This document shows positions 35,168-47,700 of a DNA stretch of 64,000 bases, one piece after another. The notes beneath the pieces are model-generated. The model did not search any database, was not told the origin of the DNA, and was given only the letters and a program-made list of their open reading frames with translations. Source of the DNA: Pomphorhynchus laevis. Taxonomy: Eukaryota; Acanthocephala; Palaeacanthocephala; Echinorhynchida; Pomphorhynchidae. The stretch is from positions 58,410 through 122,409 of the forward strand of contig WNNJ02002998.1 of assembly GCA_012934845.2 (NCBI GenBank), read 5' to 3'. The stretch's first letter is position 1. Every line of letters begins with the position of its first letter. The position numbers and the translations under genes were made by a program.

Positions 35168-38100
35168 TTAGGTGGACTTTGCTTGCCTTGCTGCAACTAT
35201 GCTGTCATTAGTGGTCGATTGACCGTTTGCAGCATAATATAGCAACGAAGGCATTGCCGAGGTGTCAGTAGCATTAGTGATATTAGTGCAGCCTACGACA
35301 TTGCTACTGTCATCGCTGTCATTAGTGCCATTACCAGAAAGGGACATAAATGTATGCTGTGGATACATCACCATTTGCAAATTAGCAGCAACGTTGTGCT
35401 TAGTTTGAGCTGAGTATATTGGAAATTCATTGTTGTAATGGTAATCGGTATTCGGTGGTTGCTGCTGATACTGCTGGCGGTTGTGATGATGAGAGTAGGA
35501 CAAATCAGATGGGCTTGCCGACATTCGCCGATTATTGGCAACAAAAACGGAGGCGGACGGATGGGACCGATTAGCGCGAGGAGGATAAGAGTGCGCTTGA
35601 GCGATCTGATGACGATTATCAACATGGCTGGGAAGCATTAATAAAGGAGTAGGATCACCATTTACAGGAGACATAGCTTGCCGACGTTCATTACTTAACA
35701 TACCAACACCAGCATCGTGATGATTTAAGAATTGTGCTGCGGCGTTGCTGATCTCCTCGTTATTGTTGCTGCTATAATACATGTCACTGTGAGGATGATA
35801 ATTCGCTAGCGATATTGATGTAATTTCTACAGGGTTAAAAGTGCTATTGTTGATGTTAACATTATTGCTACCGTCATTAGTGAAATGGCCATTCAACCCC
35901 TGGTAACAAGGAGGATAATGAGGCTGAAAATCATTATCGGCATTATTAGAATCAGATATGAGTTGATTTGTTGTGCCCTGCTGTGGCGTCATTACCATCA
36001 TAGCATTGTGTAGTGAAGAATGAACCTGTTGGTGTTGCATTGCTATTTGTTGTTGCTGATGTTGCATCATAGTCTTAGGTTGTCTGACCAACCGTTGTGG
36101 CTCGACGCACGTAGCAGTTGCTGACCCGGCTTGCATTACTGCTCGATGATGACTAAAGTCGTTGTCTTTATTACAACCCTCAACAGTGTTATCGTTATTG
36201 ATGTTGGGAACATGTGTGGGAAATCTTGAATCTTGTGGTGGATGACAGCTCTTTGATCGCATAACCGGCAGATCTGCATTGCTGACACTAGTACCACCTT
36301 CACTGCTGGCACATCCAAAAACACGATTGACATTACTATGGTAGCAATAAGCTAGTCGGGAACAACAAGGATGGCGGTTTGATTTAATAGATACATTACC
36401 GCCGTCACAGTTGTATGTATTATTAAAGCAGTTCTGCGGAAAAGGTGGACGATGCTGACAGGACGGTAGGACGTTGCAGGTGTTGTCAGCATTCGAGGAG
36501 TAGGGATTACTATTAACATTAGCACAATTGATAACTTCCTGTTGATGGCTGTTCATTATAAAATTACTGTTCAGATTATCAGCGGCAATTAAGGCTGTAG
36601 GAATATCGTTATCAAAATAGTTCATTGATTGATTATGACGATGTTGTTGTGATTGATCATTTACGGCAAACATTTGCGATGAAGTTGGTGGTACAGAAAA
36701 ATGTTGCTTAATTTGATGAGGTGGATGTACAAAATTAGCAGATGATGATAATATACGCTCTTGTGCTATGCTATTATCCCTGAGATTAGTAAACGGCAAG
36801 GAACTGGATGACAGATGTTGACGATTATGCATTGGCAACGAATCAGGAAATGGCATGCGATCCAAAGAATTATGGTAGTTCATATGATTGTCATATTGTG
36901 CGGAACATGTCCTACTTAACACCTCTCTCTCGTGGTTATTAGTACTTGCAGAAAATTCAGCAGCCGACACACTAGTAATAATGGGCGATCGCATGCAATT
37001 GAAATGCAATTGTGGATGTTGCTCTTGCTGAGCCTGCACATTAAAAGATCGTTTTACTGGGTCATCGTAAAATATACGCGTGCCCCAGCAATCTCCGTTG
37101 TTATAGCCTTCTTGATAATTTAACGGAGGGGCAGTACCAGGACGTTTGATTTGTGCAGCATATATTTGCTTATCGAAACAACTGTGATGAGAAGGTGGAA
37201 GATCTAATGACCATTGAACACTTGTGTCGCCATTATTTTGATGATGATCACCAGGCGGTACTGGTATATGCTTGCTGCTGCATGGATAGCTAGCCTGGCC
37301 GGATAAGCAACGTTGCCGCTGCTGCCTGTGCTGATGTTGTTGTTGGTCGTAGAATATATGTGGAGTACGGATTTGGCCATTAACGTTAGTAATATGTCTC
37401 TGATCAACGCGTCGCACACGAGAATCAATTATTCGCCTTTGCTGATCATCTGAACATGACGAATTGGAAAAGCATCGTTGTTGACCATCGACTGGGGCAG
37501 TTGCGTGAACTGGTGACGATAGTAATTGAGGTTGATTTTCATCAAATCTCTGAACAGCAAAGCCTGACGACAACAAACGATGCTCTGAGTCGGGACGTTG
37601 TAATAATGCTGATTCAACAACATCCTTCTTTTGCGTAATATGCTCTGGGCGATCAAATGTTGCTTTTCCATGATTACAACTGGTATCTTTGTTCATCTTG
37701 TCATGAGTTCCAATCGGCACCTGCGCTGTCGTTGGCGAATGTAATGAAGACAATTCCGTCACTGCCGAGTGTTGTTGTTCTGGCGGAAGTGTTGTCCGAC
37801 TTACGGATAGATCAGCGTTAACCAGACGATGAACATCATCATCCATATTGCTTAGAACTGCCTTGCGCTGCATGAACTTTCCATTAAATGTTTTCACATC
37901 TTTTGCGTTGTTAATATTATAATTAACAATAGACTGAGGCTCGTCCGTCGATAAGCTGGATAATGATGATGCAATTTCCTCTTTTAAATTATGATGATGA
38001 ATGCAATCTGTACGACGATAATCAATTAATTGATCAGTTTTACGAATGACCACTTGATCTAGTAAGCATTCTTCAGCATTTTGTGATAACGTTGATTCAA

Positions 38101-38791
38101 CAACGTTGCAATCTTTATCATAAATATCGGTAAAATTATTTCTTAGACTGCTGATACTATTCGAGCCAGAATGTATTATTCCCTTGTCGGCAAATAAACT
38201 CTTTGGTGAATCGTCTAGTATTGATGGAGATATCATTTTTTCAGAATCGAGTTTGTTATGATCAAAATTGACGTCGTGATTTTCGTCCAATAATTCACGC
38301 TGTTCCATATCTTGGAAATCTGCGTTAGATGAAGACGATTCAGACTTTAGAGAATAAACGAAAGTCGGTGAAAGTATGAACGATGATAATGTCGAAGAAG
38401 ACATTGTATTAGCGGAAGAATTTTGTTGATTTTGTAAAGCGCATCCAGCGGATACATTATGAGATGATACTTCACTGCTGTTCACTGATAACCACTGCTG
38501 CTGCTTTACAGCAGAGGTAGGCTTGTCGAAATTTTGTTCGCTATCATTTAGTAAGCATTCACTGCTACTTCCTTCATTTGATTGTAAAGAAAGATTCTTG
38601 TAATCCTCATCATTGTCGTCATTATCAATAGCTATAGAAGCATCGCTAGATGATTCACTCATTTGATATGGGGATAGAGCAGGATTCGTGGTAGCCGTTA
38701 GATGCTGATCATTAACAGACAGTTGCCGTTTATTGATCAATAATACCGGAGCCGAGGACGTCGAAGACTGCAGTTTGCAATTATTCATTTC
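35168..38791 (-). CDS. KAT6-like gene, exon j (last, 1207-residue low-complexity tail)
   Basis: 3624 bp, TTTTAG acceptor at 38792-38796, phase 0, stop at 35168-35170. An ATG is the second codon, so this exon can look like a complete 1206-residue gene, but the phase-0 acceptor and matching upstream donor show it is a 3' exon. Composition is rich in Ser, Asn, Gln and His, with an acidic patch ([10 protein letters not shown], ~60), a Gln-rich run (~905-925) and another (~1105-1115). There are no transmembrane or catalytic motifs. In KAT6 proteins the equivalent Ser/Met-rich tail acts in transcriptional activation; that role is inferred here. Confidence 0.9.
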   Translation of the reverse strand, partial: EMNNCKLQSSTSSAPVLLINKRQLSVNDQHLTATTNPALSPYQMSESSSDASIAIDNDDNDEDYKNLSLQSNEGSSSECLLNDSEQNFDKPTSAVKQQQWLSVNSSEVSSHNVSAGCALQNQQNSSANTMSSSTLSSFILSPTFVYSLKSESSSSNADFQDMEQRELLDENHDVNFDHNKLDSEKMISPSILDDSPKSLFADKGIIHSGSNSISSLRNNFTDIYDKDCNVVESTLSQNAEECLLDQVVIRKTDQLIDYRRTDCIHHHNLKEEIASSLSSLSTDEPQSIVNYNINNAKDVKTFNGKFMQRKAVLSNMDDDVHRLVNADLSVSRTTLPPEQQHSAVTELSSLHSPTTAQVPIGTHDKMNKDTSCNHGKATFDRPEHITQKKDVVESALLQRPDSEHRLLSSGFAVQRFDENQPQLLSSPVHATAPVDGQQRCFSNSSCSDDQQRRIIDSRVRRVDQRHITNVNGQIRTPHIFYDQQQHQHRQQRQRCLSGQASYPCSSKHIPVPPGDHHQNNGDTSVQWSLDLPPSHHSCFDKQIYAAQIKRPGTAPPLNYQEGYNNGDCWGTRIFYDDPVKRSFNVQAQQEQHPQLHFNCMRSPIITSVSAAEFSASTNNHEREVLSRTCSAQYDNHMNYHNSLDRMPFPDSLPMHNRQHLSSSSLPFTNLRDNSIAQERILSSSANFVHPPHQIKQHFSVPPTSSQMFAVNDQSQQHRHNQSMNYFDNDIPTALIAADNLNSNFIMNSHQQEVINCANVNSNPYSSNADNTCNVLPSCQHRPPFPQNCFNNTYNCDGGNVSIKSNRHPCCSRLAYCYHSNVNRVFGCASSEGGTSVSNADLPVMRSKSCHPPQDSRFPTHVPNINNDNTVEGCNKDNDFSHHRAVMQAGSATATCVEPQRLVRQPKTMMQHQQQQIAMQHQQVHSSLHNAMMVMTPQQGTTNQLISDSNNADNDFQPHYPPCYQGLNGHFTNDGSNNVNINNSTFNPVEITSISLANYHPHSDMYYSSNNNEEISNAAAQFLNHHDAGVGMLSNERRQAMSPVNGDPTPLLMLPSHVDNRHQIAQAHSYPPRANRSHPSASVFVANNRRMSASPSDLSYSHHHNRQQYQQQPPNTDYHYNNEFPIYSAQTKHNVAANLQMVMYPQHTFMSLSGNGTNDSDDSSNVVGCTNITNATDTSAMPSLLYYAANGQSTTNDSIVAARQAKST

Positions 38792-41700
38792 CTAAAATAA
38801 AGTTAAAATGAAATCAAAGTGCAAATATTAAAAATAAGCGAATAACGAGCAAATAACCATAAACATTATTTCAATAATACATGAGCTTTTACAATTTAAT
38901 TAAAAATTTAATTGAAAACAAAAACAACAAATCATTCAATTAAATTTCAACTATTTTTCTCGAACCGTACCAGCTGACGATATGCAAGCCTCGGTAATGG
39001 CTAAAATTATCAGTACTCTCAAATGGACTTATATTGCTATTGTAAAAGAAAGCGGAAACTATGGAGAACGCTTTGCCGAAGATTTGAAAACGGCCATGAA
39101 GAAAACAAGTAAGGATATAAGCATACACATTATTTGTGGATTGTTGACGAAGAAAAATCTAGATAGTTTTGGCCTCTTTGACATTGACGTTGTTGTTTCT
39201 ATTTTGTTAAAATTTCTAATGGAGACATCTGATATAAAAACTTTTTATATTCGAAATTTAATACAAATGATTATGAAGCATTTATAGAAATCAGATCAGC
39301 TAACTGATAAAAGCACATTTATATATTCAAAGAAAAACTCATATATTATTAAGGACTTTACATGTATAATTGAGAACTTGAGTGCTTACATTTAAACATA
39401 AAATATCTTATCCTTAAAAATAATTTTTTAACTCAGTATCATTTTGAACAGATTAATGTCATATATTAGAATAAAGATTGGGGGTCATCTGAAGAAACCG
39501 CTAGGTTATGAGGGTTACGGATACTATTTTTCAGCCCAACATGGATAGCAGCGGAGCTAAATACATACAAAGTACATTCTAATCTAATGTTATTATCAGA
39601 AATAATATTTTGTTTTAAAAACGCGTATATAGTTTTTATCAATTTAAAAAATTCCAATTTAGAAGCCTAATTTTACTTTTCATAATCATATTATCGCGAT
39701 TAGTAAATTTTAGTATTTAATGTACTATATTTAATATTATATAGTATGCATGAATGCTCATTCAAAAATATGTTTCTTGTAAATTAAAAAATATCATTTT
39801 TACAATATAAATTAAAAGTAGTTTTAATTGATGCTAATTTAATGTTCATATCTAGGAATACACCTTCTTTGTAATCAATATAAGTTTTTTTTTAAATAAG
39901 GCTACTTGGATAAATTTGTTCACTTATTGAATAAAAATTATTAGAGTAAAATACACATATATCTTCAATATATCAAAACATATATTTCATTTATGTTTAA
40001 ACAGTTATGAACAAATTCATATTCTAAAATAAGCTTAAAAATAAGTCAGCTACAATTGGGCTAATATTATCTTCCATTAGAACACCTTTTTTTATTAGAA
40101 CACCTTTTGTCTAAATATAAATGTCTTACTTTTAAATAATTTTGATTTATCAAAATATTTAAGGCTTCTATTAATTCAATTTTATCCATTATTTATATTT
40201 GGTTGATGGTTGAATTTTCTTTAGATAAGCGTTATAATTATTATAACATATTTTTATATCTATTTCCAAATATAAGATTAATTAATTTTTCTAACGTTTA
40301 CTTAAGTGTATTTTAATAGTGTTTGTAAACCGCATTATCTCTAGGTCAGCCGAATATTAATTACATTATTATCATCTATCAATACTTGAATGTTTTAATG
40401 TGAATGATTTTCATTAAATTGTACCTGCATAAATTATTCTGAAATTATATTTTTAATGTAATTAAATATTTAATAACTCTAATAATATATTAAAGATACA
40501 TTAATTCTCTAATTAAATATTACCATAATTTAATTTCAAAATTATACGATCACTATATAATAACAACTATTGATAGAAAAATCTTTCATTTTTGAGAGAA
40601 AATGAAAATAACAAACAATTATAAAATGAAAGATCAAATTAATAAAGATATGTATACAGAACTTACTAAATTAAAGAATAACTATATAATAACAACTATT
40701 GATAAAGCTAGTAATAACTTTGTCTTCATATGCAAAAAGCTTTATTATGATATACTAATAAAAAAAGTAATGCGATTTACAAAGAATAATTATCAACATG
40801 TCTAATCTGGGAAATATAATCAAATTTGTGTTTTTATCTGATTCATGGTTTGTTTTCTAACATTTGTTCATGTATTTTGAAAAAATAAGATAAAAATATG
40901 CAATATTGATTTTAACGGTGCGCTTTAAATGCAGGTAATATAATGTTCAACAACTAATCTTATTCCTAACTACCCAATTAGTTTTTCTGTGAATAAATTA
41001 TGACAAATATGAATTTTAAGTAAATAAAATTACAAGTTCACCGCAAAAACATTCTTTTGTCTGATCTACATTATCATCATAGTAAATAATCATCCACTGA
41101 GTATCAAATGTGTTAACAGAAACGGAGAGAAGACATATTCCTCATATACTATAGACATTACGCATGTCCAAAACACGAAGTAGACAAAACATTCTTCCCA
41201 ATTATTACTGGAATTGAAACAAAATATTGTGAATGTCAATTAATCGTATTTCGTTCTATGTTAGGTAATGCATCTGAATAAAAACAAATCAAAGTTAGAA
41301 TTGGAATCGTTCAATATTCGTCTTTGTTGTTCTATATTCGTGGCTAAGATATGTTACTTTAGAGATTCGTCGATCATTTTCGTATTGCTAGTATATCATT
41401 TTGTTCAGGAAATGCAAAATACTAAAGATATTTTTGGCATTCGTTTATTCACAGCAAATGTTGGTTGGTACATTCGTCAAATGCGGAAATTTTGTTAATA
41501 ACAAAGATATTGTTGAGATTTCATAAATAGAAAAATTGTATATTTCAAAAAGTTCGCTTAAGAGATCACAAGATAATTGAAGCAAGTTTATAAGGTAACT
41601 TCGACTTTCTACGACGACAATGATAATTACTTTCTACGCTTTCACGCCGCCATCGAGTATCGAATTATTAAAAGTGTGTTAAATGATGTGTATTGTCAAC

Positions 41701-44700
41701 TAAATTCTACTATATATTTTGTTAGACTTTATAGATCACAGCAGTCATTAAAAACTCAACAATAACTGAAAATATATACTTAAATGCAGATTTTAGAGCT
41801 AACAGCAGTGAATGATTTATTTAAAAACGCCTTAGACGCGAAAAGGGTTAGTAAAGTCAGCTATTAAAAAATGTTTAATTTAAAATTAGGCAGTGCTTTT
41901 GGGTATGTTGTGGCCGCATGTTTGCTCGTCTGCCACTGTTAAGATATTAGAAATACTTTAATTTAATAGTATATTATTCGATGACAATTTTCGTTTTCTT
42001 TTTCTTTTTAATTCCACTCCATAATTAATGTGAAAATGATCATTTAATCATGTACTACTTAAATAGTATTTGTACTATCCTATTAATGTCAAAACAGGCG
42101 AACATGGGCCAGTAATATACAGAAAATTAACATTTAATATTTGTTTCGTGACACGCCGATTTGAATCTTCATATATTATCGATATGTGAATATAAATCAT
42201 TTTAAACTTTTTCCCAGTGTGAGAAATATAAAAGAAAAATTTCTATATTTTCCAACAAGAAAATATATTTTTATATATTTTCACAAATAGGCAGATCTTG
42301 TGTCAATAGTATCACAACTAGCAATTAGGTTGATTTGTATGTCGCTAGCTTGTAGATAAATAAGAGCGCAATCACGATATATAGTAAAATGCCTTTTAGT
42401 TAATAATACTATAGAATGCTAAAATTTTAATTTATAAAATTGCAAACGAAAACTGTATTTTCTGACGAGTAGATCAAAATTGTTATAATCAACATGTAGG
42501 TGAAAACCGAGAATTGTGACTGTTGCGGTCCGATCATGTGAAAATATTGAAAAATAATAGTCAATGAGATGCGAACTACTACCATTGGCTTAAATGCCAT
42601 AATATAATTGATCAGTCATCATTGTTAGATCGTATAACATTATGACTTGAAAAGAGCTGTCATATTACATAATAGGAATGGCACCAAAAATAAAAATGAT
42701 CATACTACATAATTACAGAATAGTTTAACTAGTAACAATTCTGTAAACTATTCAGTACAAATCGCTATAAAAAATTGTTTTTTTATGCATGAAAAATAGA
42801 AATGAGTTTGATATATATAATGTTCAAGATATAGGAAAACGTTATATTTACCGTAGCTTTTTGCTTGGGGACTTTGACATGATGCATCATCATATGTTGA
42901 CAAGAAGTGCCGTACGACCTGTTATCATGATTACAATCCTTCAGGTTAGCTGGTAAACAGAACGTAGGCCGTATAGTATCGTCAGTAGCACCAGCAGCGT
43001 CATTACCGTTAAAGCAACAATAAGCAGAACCGCCTCCTTGAGGAATATCAAAGCGTTGTAATGTCATCGGACTGTCGATATCAGCAGATCTTTGCAGTCC
43101 TGTATTCAAAATATACAGAAGAATTATCAAGCTACAACGCGACAATGTTAGTAATAGGTAAATGCAATGCGGAAAATGATAAAATAACAGAAATTACCAA
43201 AAGCGTTCTGTAAGCTGACTCGACAAGAGATTCGTCGTAAAACTTTCGATATCTCTGTAGTTGATTGACTGTACCCACTTTGACGAAGAGCTCGACGATT
43301 CATTAGTCTTACATATTTACGACGCACTCTCTGTGAATGATTATATCGCATTCTATTAACCCCGCTATAAACACACAAAGATCTGTGGGGTCCAACACAG
43401 TGAAAGATGTCGTTCGATAGGCCTAACTTCGATTTGTTTGATAAATGTTCTTTGCAATTATTATAATCGCCGTTATCATTATTGTTACTATCCATTGCAT
43501 CGTCGTCCACGCATTTTGCAAGCAATTTACAATAATCACCAGCAGCTGCAGAACTCGTAGTAGAACTCAACTGATTAAACGCTTTTGTCAACATCGTCTC
43601 TGACTCTGATGGCATTACCAGATTAGAACTAAATGGCCCTTTGTATGATTGAAACTTATCCATATCTCTCAGAATCACTAATCTAAATGAATACAAATGC
43701 TTTAACAAAATAATATAAATATCACTCGCCTGCAAATGCAGGATCCCCTCCCCCGTTACAATTAGAAATTCCCATTATATAATGACTGACATTTTAGACT
43801 CACTCCTATTGCCCTTGAGCTAACCAGTTCCATTTCTCCAATATGATTAAAAATAAAAAATATAAAATATAATTTCTTTATTTGATTAAGAAACGCTGCC
43901 AATTCTTGACGTTTATTAAACTTTAAATATACTATGCCGTGAATACAACATTCAAAGTTGTCGATAAACGTTGGTGATATAAATGTTCATGGTCTGAATT
44001 GCAAAGTATAGTGTAACATGTGGCATAATGATAAGCCACATTATGATGTTTTATAAGGAATGAAACTTGAGTATGTGCGCGTCATGTAACTGCTAAATAA
44101 CACCATATATTTTATTCATCTGCTTTGTTTGTTCATTTTGCAGATAAATTGTATAGTTAAAGTGTTTAACCGTTATATATTTTCAAATTAAATAAAAATT
44201 GAAAACTAAAATTTGATCTAAAAATGTTTCTTACCTTAACACTTATTGAAAGCGTTAAGTTTAAAAACAAAACTAACAATAACAATTTTACTCCATGAGG
44301 GAAAAATAAGCAGTAATTAACATTTTGATGTCTACCTAAATTTACATCCGTAATTATTATTATCTAACACAAACACTAACTAATAAATATATTACAAACT
44401 GTGTAAAATGGTGAAGAAGTAACGGCAATTTAGAAAGTATTCATTCAATTAGCGTAGTTTGAATTTTCTAAAAACTTTTAAAAATTAGCAATTTTCAAAT
44501 GGTAATAATAATGTTGGACTTTATTAACTAATAATGATAATATGCAAATATCTCAACAAGTCAATAATAAGTTGTTGCATAACGAATATTTTAAAGGGTC
44601 GTATACTTTGAAAATAATATGATAATTTCTTTAGAAATGCTTTTGATGTGAAGACATGAACATTAACAGATAGAAAATTTTATAAATTATATAAATGTCA

Positions 44701-47700
44701 ATTTATATAATATAAACATATTGACTTCTTGTTGTGGTATGACATGCATCCTGGGTAAGTCACATCAGCTACTTATCCAGACCTACATTCCACGTTTCGA
44801 TCTTTATTATCTGCTTACTCCGTACACTATTGCTGATAGGTTTCGAACTTAGGACGTCTGTATCGCGCTTCCAACGTTACATCCACTAAGCTGGCTGATC
44901 CAGTGGTGCAGATATACATTTCTGTATGTTACTTTTGGTAGGGGATCATATTCTAACGATCTATTAGAAACCTACTCTATGTGTGTGATCCGCTAGCTGG
45001 ATCACTGTTTTTCATGATTCCACTTGCGATGAATGTTTTTTATTTAAACGGGATTGCATCTGTAACTAGAATTCTTCTGATTGTGGAACGAAATTATCCT
45101 CACAGGTATTGTTCATAGTTTTGATACAAATGAAGAACGCTAGTAATCATCCTGTGTGGGTCTCATCAACTGCTGATTCAGACATACGTTTCACGTTTCG
45201 ACCCCTATTATCTGCTTACTTCAGTGATGATTGGATTCGAACTCAGGAAGTCTGTATTGCGCATAAACGTTACATCCACCAGGCTGACTTCTACAGTAGT
45301 GTGTATATACATTTCTGTATATTATTTTTTTGTATTTTTTAATATTTACATTTATATTAAATTATACTTAAATATAACTTTAAATTATAATATATAAAAT
45401 AAACTGCGTACACATGAAAAAATGAACAACATAAAATTATTAAGCGTCAATAAAATATTTGCTTAATTTAAGATTATTCATTAATAAAATTGCTTAAAAC
45501 AAAAACATCTACGTAACTCTGTAAATTTGTCAAATTAATGTTTGATTAGGTAATCCAGAAAGAGTTGAAACATAGATTATTACTAATTGCTGCGAATGAT
45601 TGCTTTACTTAAATTTATAAATTATGATCAATGCAAATATGCTGTTTGATATGAACATAAGAACATTACAAAATTATAAATTGCAATGAAAGTACTTTAA
45701 ATAAGTATACTTCAAAAGTATTCGAAATAGAATACTTCAATTCATATATTATCGAATATTTCCGATAATACAGGCCATAAAGCATTAAGTACGCTATTGT
45801 TTCGTAATCAAAACATTTAGTTTTTTTTCAAAACCTAAATGTTTTGATTTACCTTGCTACTTATTAAAATGATCAATGATCGATTTTGAATCAAGAATGA
45901 CACTTCATTGTGCCTAAGATGAAATGAATTGATCATCCAGGATGCTCATTATTTACAGAGAGAGTAAACCTCTTTTACGAAATAAGTAAACACTAAACCT
46001 GGAAACAGTCCCAAATAGAGTCCCATCAATATATTAAAATAAAATAATTGCAAAATAGCTTCAACAAAAATACTAATGATTTAGCATCACAACTTACTTA
46101 TCATCACAAAGTGTAATAACCTCAGCAATGCGCAAGCCCTCGAAAAGATCAGAAGGAAGTATTCCAGTTGCCAGACTTACCCCTAAAAATAAAAATCACA
46201 AGTATTGTAGCGATTGATTTTTCAGGTGCAAATATCATCATATACTTGAAAGATTAAGTTCTCGAGATGTTTTTGCAAGATGACGCAGAGCAACTTTCTT
46301 CCAGTAAGAGTTATAGGAAATTCGACCGAGTTGAGAGAGCGGTTTCTCCGGCGTTCCGATTTCGTGTTGTTTTCGAGACAAAAGGTAACCTTAATAAAAA
46401 AAAGTGATTATGTTTGAAAAATTACAAGCAATAGATTTCATAGAAAATGTGAATGTAAATAACTTACTAAAATCTATTAGGAAACTGCCATATCCAAGTT
46501 TCTGGTAGTTTGGCAAAACCATAATGCAAGAAAGATTGTAGTTTTTACCACATGATTTTTCCTAAATAGAAATAAGTAAACGATTGTTTTGATCTGTTGA
46601 TTAGCAATTTTAGTTCATTTAATGACTGTTATCTAGGATTTATTGCTATTAAAACAGATAATAAATTTAAACATTTGTATTAATATTTTCTCATTTTCAG
46701 GTTAGTCAACCGGGAAATGACGAAATATCCAAATTCATATTTATACATAGAGAACCAAATGGAAAAAAACCGTTTAGCAGTATTATAAAATACATGCAAA
46801 TATACCCAGACACATATTTCAACTAGGCACGTATACTAACCCAAGCACTAGAACAGCAAGTATTTACAAATATCTGAAATTTCTTGAAATAGACGAAAAA
46901 TAAGCAGAATCTAACATTCAAAATTAAATAAAAGGTTAATTGCAAATGAATATATATAAATCATTAAATTCTCCATGATGATTCAGATTAAGGATAGTTC
47001 TGTTTATCGAGCTTTAAACACTGTTTAAGCGTGTGTTAAGATGCCTATGGATATTATTGAAGTCACGGTACTGATGAGCTCCGTAAGAGCGAAACGCGAC
47101 TACTGTTGTTATTAAGTTTGTTGTCACACATATGATGATTGAGCATACATAGCGACTTTGAATATTGCGAGAATAATTCGGTTCTATTTCTTGGTCTGAT
47201 GTGGATATATAGAATGCTGCCTAGTGCTTATGCCTCTTCATGAGGAAAACCTAGTTTTTTATTTACGAGTACACCATTGGGTGCCCCAGGGCAGGTGTAA
47301 CAACAAATTCTATCTTATATATTTGTACACTTTAAAGTGTCCCTGTAAAACATCATTTCTATTGAAAGGAATTTAGTGCCTGATGCATGGTTAAACTGCA
47401 ATACGCACTGCCATGCACAGAGCTTATGCTAAATTCCTTCTGATGATTCAGATTAAGGGTAGTTCTGTTTTTTGAGCTTTAACCACTGTTTAAGCGTGTG
47501 TTAAGATGCCTATGGATGATTATTGAAGTCATGGTACTGATATGCTCAGTTAGAGCGAAACGCGTCCGCCGTTGTTGATGTTTGTCGTCACACAAAGGAT
47601 GACGGGGCATACGTAGCGACTTTGAATATTGCGAGAATAATTCCGTTTTATATCATGGTCAGATGATGATATATAGAATGCTGTCTGGTGTTTATGCCTC

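Noticed and set aside
38788-38788. ATG at the start of the 1206-codon frame as the true start of a separate gene
   Set aside because: It is the second codon after an in-phase TTTTAG acceptor that matches a phase-0 donor at 42852, so it is a terminal exon.
41268-41765. Two short plus frames in the i-j intron
   Set aside because: No recognisable motif, and they do not continue the mGluR-like fragment to their left.
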